From the NCBI GenBank assembly GCA_015488685.1, contig WFNH01000122.1, positions 1 to 46,447 of the forward strand: DNA of 46,447 bases, read 5' to 3'. Shown one piece after another: positions 18,067 to 26,252 of this stretch (positions within the stretch are counted from its first letter, which is position 1; the number at the start of each line of letters is the position of its first letter). The notes under the pieces were generated by a model. It made no database searches and was not told where the DNA came from. It saw only the letters and a list, made by a program, of their open reading frames with translations. This stretch comes from Marinosulfonomonas sp. GTDB taxonomy: Bacteria; Pseudomonadota; Alphaproteobacteria; Rhodobacterales; Rhodobacteraceae. A program made the translations under genes and the position numbers.

Positions 18067-20001
18067 TCACTTTTTGGCTTTTGCACCACTGTTTTGTGCG
18101 ATTTCCCCCAGAAGACGGGCAAAAGCGTCGCGTTCATCGCGGTCCATCTGGGCGCCGCTGGGGGCGGTATCGAACATCGCCTTGTCCTCGTTTTCGCTGC
18201 GAACGGCCTTGTCGCGGGCCTCGGCGGCCTGTTTCAAACGCCACGTCAGACCTTCGTCCACGACCCCGCTGATGTCCTCCATCGCCTCTTCAATCTCGCG
18301 CAAAGCCCCGCGTTTGGCGGCCAGTTTGGCCAATTCCTCGGCCACGCACATGGCCGCAACTTCGGCATCTCCGGGGGTGCGCACCGCCGGTGAAATCTGC
18401 ACATGGCGCGGGGCCAGAACCGATGCCAATGCGGCCCCTGCCTCGGTCTCGATCCGGTTGCGCAAATCTGCCGCGCCGCTGAATCGCAACAGGCAATCGC
18501 GCAAATGGCGGTGCTCGGGCGATGTGAAATCCAGCCGTTCCAGCTCGCCCTCGAAATCCGGCAAGACAGACGGGTTCAAAACCAGCGTGGCCAGAATGAC
18601 CGCCTCGCGCAAATGTTCCTCGGCCCCCTGCCCCGCATTAACCAGCAATGACGATTTCGTGCTGGGTTGCACCGGTGCCGGCTTGCCCTTCCACGCACCC
18701 TTTTTGTTGCTGCGTTTTGGCGCAAACAGTTCCCAACGCATCTGCTTGATCGCCTCGCCGTAATGGCCGCGAATGGAAGGGTCCTTGATCTTGGCAATCG
18801 CCGCGCGCAATTTCTTATCCAGCGCGGCCTTGCGTTCGGGGCTGTCAAACACGCCGCCTTCAACCTCGCGCCGCCACAGCAGTTGCACCATCGGCAAAGC
18901 GCCCTCCAGCAGACGCTGCATCGCATTTTTGCCTTGCTGTTTCAGCACATCGTCAGGGTCCATTCCCTCGGGCATCAGCGCAAACCTTAACGACTGCCCC
19001 GCCTCCAGCAACGGCAGCGCCAAATCGATCAGCCGCAATGCCGCTTGCAAACCGGCGCGGTCCCCGTCAAGCGCGATCACCGGCTCGGGGGACACCCGCC
19101 ACATCATCTGTAACTGGCTCTCGGTGATCGCGGTGCCCAGCGGTGCGACACAGGCGGGAAACCCCGCCTCAACCAACGCGATCACATCCATATACCCCTC
19201 AGCCACGATCAGCGGGGCGCCTTTACCCGCCGCCTCGCGCGCAGGGCCGTGGTTATAGAGGCTGCGTCCCTTGTCGAACAATTCCGTTTCCGGCGAATTC
19301 AGATATTTCGCCCGCGCGTTCGGGTCCATCGCCCGACCACCCAGCGCAATCGCCCGCCCGCGTGCATCCCGAATAGGGAAAATAATCCGGCCCCTGAACC
19401 GGTCATAAGGCTCGCGCCCGTCATCCGGACGCGCCGCCAGTCCGGCATCGATCACCAGATCCGCCGCCACACCTTTGCCGGTCAGATGGGAAAATATCCC
19501 CTGACGTGCATCGGGGGCAAAGCCGATCTCACAGCGATCCTGCGCCGCCTCGCTCAAACCCCGCCCCGCCAGATAATCCCGCGCCGCCCCTGCCGCGGCG
19601 GTCTTTAGCTGAAGGCGGTAATATTGCACCCCCTGCTCCATTACCTCGGCCAGTTGCGTGCGCTTGTCCGCCTTGGCCTGTGCCGCCGGATCACGCTTGG
19701 GCACCGGCATTCCGGCCTCGCGCGCGATAATCTCGACCGCCTCCATAAAGCCGACATTCTCGGTTTCCCGCACAAAGGAAATCGCGTCGCCCTTGGCGTG
19801 GCAGCCGAAACAGTAATAAAACCCCTTGCGGTCATCCACATGAAAACTGGCGGTTTTTTCCTGATGGAAGGGGCAAGGTGCCCACATATCGCCCTTGGCC
19901 TGATTGGATTTGCGGCTGTCCCACATCACCTTGCGCCCGACAACATCAGACAGGCTGATGCGGGTGCGCAATTCATCAAGGAAACCGGGTGGCAGACTCA
20001 T
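18067..20001 (-). CDS. dnaG: DNA primase
   Basis: DnaG makes RNA primers at the replication fork. The 644-residue protein has an N-terminal CHC2 zinc finger (Cys43, His46, Cys64, Cys67), the RNA-polymerase basic core with Toprim motifs VAEGYMDVIALVEAGF and ALDGDRAGLQAALR, and a C-terminal helicase-binding part from about residue 450. I chose ATG 20001 (MSLPPGFLDELR), the usual family start; an in-frame extension to 20040 adds 13 residues. It is directly upstream of rpoD. Confidence 0.97.
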   Translation of the reverse strand: MSLPPGFLDELRTRISLSDVVGRKVMWDSRKSNQAKGDMWAPCPFHQEKTASFHVDDRKGFYYCFGCHAKGDAISFVRETENVGFMEAVEIIAREAGMPVPKRDPAAQAKADKRTQLAEVMEQGVQYYRLQLKTAAAGAARDYLAGRGLSEAAQDRCEIGFAPDARQGIFSHLTGKGVAADLVIDAGLAARPDDGREPYDRFRGRIIFPIRDARGRAIALGGRAMDPNARAKYLNSPETELFDKGRSLYNHGPAREAAGKGAPLIVAEGYMDVIALVEAGFPACVAPLGTAITESQLQMMWRVSPEPVIALDGDRAGLQAALRLIDLALPLLEAGQSLRFALMPEGMDPDDVLKQQGKNAMQRLLEGALPMVQLLWRREVEGGVFDSPERKAALDKKLRAAIAKIKDPSIRGHYGEAIKQMRWELFAPKRSNKKGAWKGKPAPVQPSTKSSLLVNAGQGAEEHLREAVILATLVLNPSVLPDFEGELERLDFTSPEHRHLRDCLLRFSGAADLRNRIETEAGAALASVLAPRHVQISPAVRTPGDAEVAAMCVAEELAKLAAKRGALREIEEAMEDISGVVDEGLTWRLKQAAEARDKAVRSENEDKAMFDTAPSGAQMDRDERDAFARLLGEIAQNSGAKAKK

Positions 20002-20056
20002 GACCCCAATTATCAAGACCCCGCGTCCAGAGTCTAGCACCCATCATCTTTGTTCC

Positions 20057-20087
20057 GCAAATATCCGCGCCGCAGGCATAGAATCTT
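20057..20087. repeat. Intergenic palindromic repeat, copy C
   Basis: GCAAATATCCGCGCCGCAGG continues as CATAGAATCTTT; 22 bases are identical to copy A (2738-2759 region). It lies immediately 3' of soxG, between soxG and dnaG, both on the minus strand. The left arm of the palindrome has lost one base relative to copy A. Confidence 0.65.
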
Positions 20088-20630
20088 TTATCGCGCCGCC
20101 ACCAACCGCATCGCACCCTGCAATTCATCCACCAGCGTTTTCGCCATCGAGCGCATCGCCATGATCTGGAACACCTCGCTCCCGACCCGCGTGATCGACA
20201 CATGCAAATGCTGCAACTGCGTGCGCACCGTTTGCCCGCGTTTGAAATGGCCCGCCCGCATATCGACCGGCACCAGCCGCGCCAGCACATCTTCGGCCTG
20301 CGGCCCCTGCAATCGCAACACCGCCCAGCCGTCCGACTGATCCACAACAGCGGCAAACTCCGACAGCCGCGCATCCGGCGCAGGGCCGATCAGCATCGCC
20401 TGTTCCAGCCCGAACCAGACCAGCCGCGCACCCTCTTTGCCCGTGGCACGCCCCGCCGCCGGAAACGCCATCCCGTGCGCCTTTTTCATCGCATCCGACA
20501 AGGGTTTTCCCTGCCCCTTATAGGGCGATACCAGATGCATCGGTTCGGGTAGCGCGGCAAAAATCCGGCATGTGCCCACCTCAACCGGCAACAGCCCCCC
20601 GAATGCGGATTTTTCCATCAATTCAACCAC
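20088..20630 (-). CDS. soxG: Sarcosine oxidase gamma subunit
   Basis: SoxG is the small structural subunit of heterotetrameric sarcosine oxidase, which demethylates sarcosine to glycine and passes the methyl group to tetrahydrofolate. The family hallmark KSAFGGLLPVEVG is at the N-terminus and LHVSITRVGSEVFQIMAMRSMA at the end. The start is uncertain: GTG 20630 (VVELMEKSAF), overlapping the soxA stop by 8 bp, gives 180 residues and is preferred; ATG 20618 gives 176. No strong ribosome site is seen, consistent with coupling to soxA. It is last in the sox run. Confidence 0.88.
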   Translation of the reverse strand: MVELMEKSAFGGLLPVEVGTCRIFAALPEPMHLVSPYKGQGKPLSDAMKKAHGMAFPAAGRATGKEGARLVWFGLEQAMLIGPAPDARLSEFAAVVDQSDGWAVLRLQGPQAEDVLARLVPVDMRAGHFKRGQTVRTQLQHLHVSITRVGSEVFQIMAMRSMAKTLVDELQGAMRLVAAR

Positions 20631-23556
20631 GGCACCGCCCTCCGTCTGCATCAAAAAACACTGGTTCACACACCACACAGGCCGTTCGCACCCCGCGTAA
20701 ATGGTCAACTATATCAATCACTTCCCCATGCCGCGCACGCCCGTTCTGTAGCATCGCCAGCGCAATCGGATGCCCCAGCGTGGGCGAATAACAGGGGCTG
20801 GTGACGAACCCCTGATCATTGTCCGAAACCGCCTCGGCCCCCTGCATAAACAGATGCGCCCCCGCCGTGATCAGCTTGGCCGCGCCCGCCGGTTTCAACC
20901 CGACCAACTGTTCACGCAACGGCCCCTTCAGACCGGGCCGCTCCGCCATCACCTTGCCGATACAATCCTTGGCAGGTGAAATCATCCGCTCCATCCCCAG
21001 ATCAAACGCCGTTGCCCGACCGTGGATTTCCGCGTGGGTCAAAAACCCCTTCTCGATCCGAAGCACATTCAGCGCCTCAAGCCCATAGGCCCCGCCGCCC
21101 AGCGCCTGCGCCCGTTCCAGCAGCAAATCAAACAAAGCCGCGCCAAACCGCGCAGGAACCGCGATTTCATAGGCATGTTCGCCGGAATAAGAGATGCGAA
21201 ACAGACGCGCAGAAACGCCTTTGATCCGCACATCCCCGCAGGCCATGAAGGGGAAGCTGTCGTTATCAATCGGCGCGTCAAACAGCCCGTTCAGCAACTC
21301 GCGCGATTTCGGCCCCGCCACGGCAAATTGTGCCCATTGCTCGGTGACCGAGGCAATCCGCACATCCCAGTCCGGCCGCAAACCCTGCAACACGAATTCC
21401 ATATGCCGCATTACCTGAGCAGCCGCCGCCGTGGTGGTTGTCACCAGGAAATGCCGCGCGCCCAGCCGTGCGCAGGTGCCGTCATCCATCACCATCCCGT
21501 CCTCGCGCAGCATCAGGCCGTAACGCACTCGCCCAACCTTCAGCGATGACATCCGGTTGGTGTAGATAAAATCCAGAAACGCCGCCGCATCCGGCCCCTG
21601 CACGTCGATTTTGCCAAGGGTGGACACATCGCACACGCCCACAGCATTACGCACCATCCCGACCTCGTGATCACAGGCCTGTCGCCAGTTCTTTTCCCCT
21701 TTGCGCGGGAAATAGGACGGCCGATACCAAAGCCCCGCCTCGATCATCGGCGCGCCCATTTCCAACGATCTGTCGTGGCTGGTCATGAACCGTTCTGGCG
21801 CAAACCCCTTGCCCGCGCCCGCACTGCCCGTGGCGGCTATCGGCACCGGCACAAAGGGCGGGCGGAACGTGGTGGTGCCGGTTGCAGCAATGCTGCGCCC
21901 CGTGGCGTCGGCCAGCACGGCCAGCGCGCCGACGTTGGAATTCTTGCCCTGATCCGGCGCCATGCCTTGGGTCGTGAACCGCTTCATATGCTCGCTTGAT
22001 GCCAGATTTTCCGTTGCGGCCAGTTCCACATCCTTAACTGTCACATCATTGGCAAAGTCCAGCCACGCCCGTTTGCGCCCCTGCACCTGCCACAGCGGCG
22101 TGATGGCGTATTCCGCATCCCCCGCCACCGGCAGCGGTATCGAGGGGGCTTTCATCCCCAGCGCCTTCAGCGCCTCTCTGGCGCGGAACACGCCGGATTT
22201 CAGCGCACCTTTGGTGCTGAACACCCCGCCCGCAGCACCTGCCACATGCAGGCCCGCGCAATTCTTGGGATCGGGCACAAAGGCGTGGATGCTGACATTC
22301 CAAACGGGCCGCCCGCCCAGATGGCAGGACAGGTGCAACGTCGGGTTCCAACCGCCTGACATCGCCAGACAATCCGCCTCGATCACCTCAACCCCGCTGG
22401 CAGTTTGCACATGCACTTCGCCCAGTGATTTGCGGCCACGGGTGTTGATCACCTGCGCGCCGGTGAACAGCGGGAAATCGCCGGATACAGCGGCATCCGC
22501 GCGGCTGTCGATCAGCGCCACCACCTCGACACCGGCCTCGTGCAAATCATGGGCCGTGCGGTGGGCATCGTTGTTGTTGCCAAACACCGCCACCTTTTGC
22601 CCTGCTGCCACGCCCCAACGGTTCAGATAGGAACGCACCGCACCCGCCATCATCACCCCGGGCCGATCATTCATCGGAAAGGCTACGGGGCGTTCAATCG
22701 CCCCCGTTGCCAGCACTGTTTGCTTGGCCGTAATCCGCCAGAAAGCCTCTAGCGGCGCATCGGGTGCGGGATTGGCCAGATGGGTTGTGACCCGTTCCAG
22801 CGCGCCATAGGTGCCGCCGTCATAAACCCCCGTCACCGTGGTGCGCGGCATCAGGCGCACGTTGTCCATCGTGGCCAATTCGTCCAGCACGCGGGCAACC
22901 CAGATATGTGCGGGTTCGCCGTCCAGTGGCTCGGTCTCGGCCAGCAGGCGCCCGCCCATGCGGCTGTCTTCGTCCGCTAAAATCACATCCGCACCGGCCC
23001 GCGCCGCCGTCAGTGCCGCCATCAAACCGGCAGGTCCTGCACCAATCACCAGCAGATCGCAGAACGCATAGGCCTGTTCATACCGCGCCGTATCGGGTTC
23101 GCCCGACAACGCCCCAAGACCGGCCGAGCGCCGGATGATCGGCTCGTATACCCGTTCCCAGAAGGATCTCGGCCACATAAAAGTTTTGTAATAGAACCCC
23201 GCCGACAGGAAGGGCGAGAACAGATCATTCACCGCCATCACGTCTAAATTCAGCGATGGCCAGCGGTTCTGGCTGACCGCAGTCAATCCCTCGTAAATCT
23301 CTTGCGTTGTGGCGCGCAGATTGGGCGTGGCATTGCCCCCCTGACCGACGGTCACCAGCGCATTGGGTTCCTCGGACCCCGCCGTCAACAGCCCGCGCGG
23401 GCGGTGGTATTTAAAGGACCGGCCAACCATTCGCACCCCGTTGGCCAGCAGGGCCGAGGCCAGCGTGTCGCCCGCAAACCCGTGGTAACGCTGCCCGTCA
23501 AAGGCAAAGGGCACGGTTACGCTGCGGTCAATCAGACCTTTGCCGTCAATCCTCAT
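20623..23556 (-). CDS. soxA: Sarcosine oxidase alpha subunit
   Basis: The 977-residue large subunit combines an N-terminal 2Fe-2S-like fold (about 1-100), an NAD-binding Rossmann region (GAGPAGLMAA at 172-181) and a C-terminal folate-binding aminomethyltransferase-like domain from about residue 600 (VGVCDVSTLGKIDVQGPDA). This is the normal size for heterotetrameric sarcosine oxidase. With SoxB (FAD/FMN), SoxD and SoxG it oxidises sarcosine and yields methylene-tetrahydrofolate and H2O2. It overlaps soxD by 4 bp (ATGA) and soxG at the other end. Confidence 0.97.
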   Translation of the reverse strand: MRIDGKGLIDRSVTVPFAFDGQRYHGFAGDTLASALLANGVRMVGRSFKYHRPRGLLTAGSEEPNALVTVGQGGNATPNLRATTQEIYEGLTAVSQNRWPSLNLDVMAVNDLFSPFLSAGFYYKTFMWPRSFWERVYEPIIRRSAGLGALSGEPDTARYEQAYAFCDLLVIGAGPAGLMAALTAARAGADVILADEDSRMGGRLLAETEPLDGEPAHIWVARVLDELATMDNVRLMPRTTVTGVYDGGTYGALERVTTHLANPAPDAPLEAFWRITAKQTVLATGAIERPVAFPMNDRPGVMMAGAVRSYLNRWGVAAGQKVAVFGNNNDAHRTAHDLHEAGVEVVALIDSRADAAVSGDFPLFTGAQVINTRGRKSLGEVHVQTASGVEVIEADCLAMSGGWNPTLHLSCHLGGRPVWNVSIHAFVPDPKNCAGLHVAGAAGGVFSTKGALKSGVFRAREALKALGMKAPSIPLPVAGDAEYAITPLWQVQGRKRAWLDFANDVTVKDVELAATENLASSEHMKRFTTQGMAPDQGKNSNVGALAVLADATGRSIAATGTTTFRPPFVPVPIAATGSAGAGKGFAPERFMTSHDRSLEMGAPMIEAGLWYRPSYFPRKGEKNWRQACDHEVGMVRNAVGVCDVSTLGKIDVQGPDAAAFLDFIYTNRMSSLKVGRVRYGLMLREDGMVMDDGTCARLGARHFLVTTTTAAAAQVMRHMEFVLQGLRPDWDVRIASVTEQWAQFAVAGPKSRELLNGLFDAPIDNDSFPFMACGDVRIKGVSARLFRISYSGEHAYEIAVPARFGAALFDLLLERAQALGGGAYGLEALNVLRIEKGFLTHAEIHGRATAFDLGMERMISPAKDCIGKVMAERPGLKGPLREQLVGLKPAGAAKLITAGAHLFMQGAEAVSDNDQGFVTSPCYSPTLGHPIALAMLQNGRARHGEVIDIVDHLRGVRTACVVCEPVFFDADGGRCRG

Positions 23557-23819
23557 GACCGCCCCCTTTTTTTCGCCAAAGTAACGTTCAGGATTTCATG
23601 GGTCACCGTGTTGCGCTGAACCAACAACCACGCACCGCAGCCATATTCGTGCTGCCATAAATCGCGGGTCTCACCGGCGGGGTTGTCGCGGGTGTAAAGA
23701 TAGTCATCCCACGCGGCAGGCCCCGCATCAGGTGCGGGGCGCATCAGGGCCACATCGGCGCCCTGATAATAGAATTCCCGCAGGTCGCGTTCACCACATA
23801 ATGGGCATTTGATCCGCAT
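23553..23819 (-). CDS. soxD: Sarcosine oxidase delta subunit
   Basis: The 88-residue zinc-binding subunit has Cys5 and Cys8 (IKCPLCGERD), His57 and Cys61 (WQHEYGCGAW) in the spacing of the known SoxD zinc site. It helps hold the tetramer together. It overlaps soxA by 4 bp. Unlike the usual soxBDAG order it does not follow soxB directly: two unrelated genes lie between. Its ATG at 23819 starts 3 bp after the stop of the upstream hypothetical. Confidence 0.95.
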   Translation of the reverse strand: MRIKCPLCGERDLREFYYQGADVALMRPAPDAGPAAWDDYLYTRDNPAGETRDLWQHEYGCGAWLLVQRNTVTHEILNVTLAKKRGRS

Positions 23820-23822
23820 CGC

Positions 23823-24374
23823 CTAGCCTTCCCAATCCACGCATTGCGCATCATCCACCTTGCGCAATTCATACGTCACCCATTGATCCGGCACCTCGGC
23901 CAAATCCAGCAAGCCAAGGGGGTTTTCACTCTCTCCCAGAACAAATTGCTTGGTTCTAAAAACAAGCATTTCATCATCAAATCTATTTAGGTAAATCCCG
24001 CCCGAATTTGTTGCACTAAGACATATCCAGCCAAGCGTCGCCCCCATGCCATCAGGCCATGGTTCGACAAAACACTCCGACCCCATTGCGAAATACTGCC
24101 CGCCTTGATTGTTGTCACGCGCAAGCCCTTGATTTGCAGCGATAACCTGCAAACCCGCAACAGGGCTAAGTTCCCATGTGCCAAACTTGACCATGATTTT
24201 TTGGACCACTTGCTGTGGATGCTTGGCCAAATGATCTGCCGAATAGGACCGCGCGTAACAGCCCGTTGGCATCGGCCAATTTCCAGGCGCTTTGGACTGG
24301 GCAAACCCACACACACCGGTAAAGGTCACCACCGTGGTTAATAGTACAATTTTTCTCAAAAATGTTTGATTCAT
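23823..24374 (-). CDS. Secreted hypothetical protein inserted in the sox locus
   Basis: The 183-residue protein begins with a signal peptide (RKIVLLTTVVTFTGVCGFA, cut near residue 25). The mature part has Cys39, Cys100, Cys118 and Cys179, so periplasmic disulfides are likely, and a FGTWELSP segment. Composition is AT-richer than the sox genes. It overlaps the HIT gene by 4 bp (ATGA) and ends 3 bp before soxD, so the three are co-translated. No family is recognised. A role in sarcosine use is possible but only by position; an inserted passenger is equally likely. Confidence 0.8.
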   Translation of the reverse strand: MNQTFLRKIVLLTTVVTFTGVCGFAQSKAPGNWPMPTGCYARSYSADHLAKHPQQVVQKIMVKFGTWELSPVAGLQVIAANQGLARDNNQGGQYFAMGSECFVEPWPDGMGATLGWICLSATNSGGIYLNRFDDEMLVFRTKQFVLGESENPLGLLDLAEVPDQWVTYELRKVDDAQCVDWEG

Positions 24375-24823
24375 TTTATTTCAAAAGGCATTTTATCTCT
24401 AATGCTCCTAGCAACACGATCAAGCTCTTCTCGCGGTGGGGTTTGGAAGTGGCGATTATCATACTTAAAACCGAAGCCATCACCGGCAACTCTCGGATAG
24501 ATGTGAAGATGAAAATGGAACACTTCCTGCATGGCCGCTTCACCATCCGCGACAAACACATTGATCCCATCACATTTAATATCTGACGCCCTAATCGCAG
24601 CAGCTACCTTTTGCCCTACTTTGAATATGTGGCCAGCTATGTCCGGTGGCAAATCTGAAAGATAGGGAAAATGTTGCCGTGGAATAATCATGGCATGGCC
24701 TCTATTCACCGGCTCAATTGTCATTAGACCAACACAGACCTCGTCAGAATAGATTTCACTTATCGGATAAACCCCATCCAGAATTTCACAAAAGGCACAG
24801 TTTTTCACAGTTTCCTTAACCAT
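24371..24823 (-). CDS. HIT family nucleotide hydrolase
   Basis: The 150-residue protein carries the histidine triad HFHLH (His103, His105, His107) in VFHFHLHIYPRVAGDGF. CAFCEIL (Cys9, Cys12) and RGHAMIIPRQHF match the zinc-containing Hint/HinT-like group. Such enzymes hydrolyse purine nucleotide phosphoramidates or dinucleotides; the substrate is not readable. It stands between soxB and the secreted hypothetical and overlaps the latter by 4 bp. The 71-bp gap to soxB is AT-rich and may carry its own promoter. AT-richer composition points to insertion into the sox locus. Confidence 0.92.
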   Translation of the reverse strand: MVKETVKNCAFCEILDGVYPISEIYSDEVCVGLMTIEPVNRGHAMIIPRQHFPYLSDLPPDIAGHIFKVGQKVAAAIRASDIKCDGINVFVADGEAAMQEVFHFHLHIYPRVAGDGFGFKYDNRHFQTPPREELDRVARSIRDKMPFEIK

Positions 24824-24894
24824 CTATAACACCTGTATCTTGCACCACATTTCGACAAAACGTGTTGAAATAGCAGAGCTGCAAAACTGATAAT

Positions 24895-26145
24895 TTAGTG
24901 CAAATTATGCTGTGCACCAGTCCCCTCCTCATCAATCAGATGGCCGGTCTTGAACCGCTCTAGCATATATTTTTCCGCCGTTTGGTACGGGCTGCCGGTG
25001 GCGATCAGATGGGCAAAGGCCCAGCCCGAGCCGGGCACCGCCTTGAACCCGCCGTAACACCAGCCCGCATTCAGGAACAAACCGTCGATATGGGTTTTGT
25101 CGATGATGGGCGAGCCATCGGGCGACATATCCATGATCCCGCCCCAAGACCGCAGCACACGCGCCTTGCCGATCATCGGCATCAAGGTCATCGCCGCCTG
25201 TGTCACCTGTTCGGCGCGGGGCAGATTGCCGCGTTGGGCGTAGGAGGCATAGAAATCCATGTCCCCGCCAAACACCAGACCGCCCTTGTCGGATTGGCTG
25301 ATATAATAGTGCCCCATACCAAAACTGATCACCGTGTCGATCACCGGCTTTAGCCCCTCGGTGACGAAAGCCTGCAACAGATGGCTTTCGATCGGCAGGC
25401 GCAGTCCGGCCATGGCTGCCACCTGACTTGAGCGACCCGCCACCACAATGCCCACCTTTTTCGCCCGAATGGCCCCGCGTGTGGTCTGCACACCGCGCAC
25501 ACGGCCATTTTCAACATCAATCCCCGTGACCTCGCAATTCTGGATCAGATCGATGCCGCGCTGGTCTGCCGCGCGGGCATAGCCCCACGCCACCGCATCA
25601 TGGCGCGCGGTGCCGCCGCGGGCGTGGTAAAGGGCACCGTGAATGGGGAAACGGGCGTTGTCATAATCCAGATAGGGCAGACGTTTGCGCAAAGCGGCCT
25701 GATCCAACAACACCGCATCATCGCCCTGATTGACAATCGCATTGCCCGCGCGGGCGAAATGGTCGCGCTGGCCATCGGAATGGAACAGCCGGTAAACCCC
25801 GCGTTGGGACAGCATCACGTTATAATTCAGATCTGCCGACAGCCCTTCCCACAGTTTCAGCGAGTGGGAATAGAATTCGGAATTGCCCGGTAGCGAATAA
25901 TCGGCCCGCACAATGGTGGTGTTGCGCCCGACATTACCGCCGCCAAGGTATCCCTTTTCCAGCACCGCAATATTGGTCAGCCCGTGGTTTTTCGCCAGAT
26001 AATAGGCGGTGGACAACCCATGCCCGCCGCCACCGATCAGGATGATGTCATATTCGGATTTTGGTTCGGGATTGCGCCACTGGGGTTTCCAGCCCTTGTT
26101 GCCGGTCAAACCCTGCCGCAACACCTGCCAACCCGAAAACCGCAT
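24895..26145 (-). CDS. soxB: Sarcosine oxidase beta subunit
   Basis: The 416-residue flavin subunit has the N-terminal dinucleotide motif IILIGGGGHGLSTAYYLA and the DAO-type core, ending in DKTHIDGLFLNAGWCYGGFK near the active site. It oxidises sarcosine; the alpha subunit takes the methylene group. ATG 26145 (MRFSGWQVLRQGL) is the family-like start; a TTG at 26157 would add four residues. It is first of the sox genes, but a 71-bp gap and two extra genes separate it from soxD, A and G. A hairpin lies between it and the upstream glutamate dehydrogenase. Confidence 0.96.
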   Translation of the reverse strand: MRFSGWQVLRQGLTGNKGWKPQWRNPEPKSEYDIILIGGGGHGLSTAYYLAKNHGLTNIAVLEKGYLGGGNVGRNTTIVRADYSLPGNSEFYSHSLKLWEGLSADLNYNVMLSQRGVYRLFHSDGQRDHFARAGNAIVNQGDDAVLLDQAALRKRLPYLDYDNARFPIHGALYHARGGTARHDAVAWGYARAADQRGIDLIQNCEVTGIDVENGRVRGVQTTRGAIRAKKVGIVVAGRSSQVAAMAGLRLPIESHLLQAFVTEGLKPVIDTVISFGMGHYYISQSDKGGLVFGGDMDFYASYAQRGNLPRAEQVTQAAMTLMPMIGKARVLRSWGGIMDMSPDGSPIIDKTHIDGLFLNAGWCYGGFKAVPGSGWAFAHLIATGSPYQTAEKYMLERFKTGHLIDEEGTGAQHNLH

Positions 26146-26198
26146 GACCACCCCCAAATATATTCATGGGTACTCAAACAACTTCAAGGCAGGTTTTC

Positions 26199-26236
26199 AA
26201 TAGCAAGCGGCAGAAAAACCGCCGCTTGCCGCTATT
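26199..26236 (-). terminator. Hairpin downstream of glutamate dehydrogenase
   Basis: AATAGC-AAGCGGC (26199-26211) pairs with GCCGCTT (26221-26227) and GCTATT (26231-26236), with a 3-base bulge and a loop containing AAAAA. It is just past the gdh stop on the minus strand and ahead of soxB. There is no clear U-tract, so intrinsic termination is likely weak or Rho-assisted. Confidence 0.5.
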
Positions 26237-26252
26237 ATTTAGGTCAGACGCC

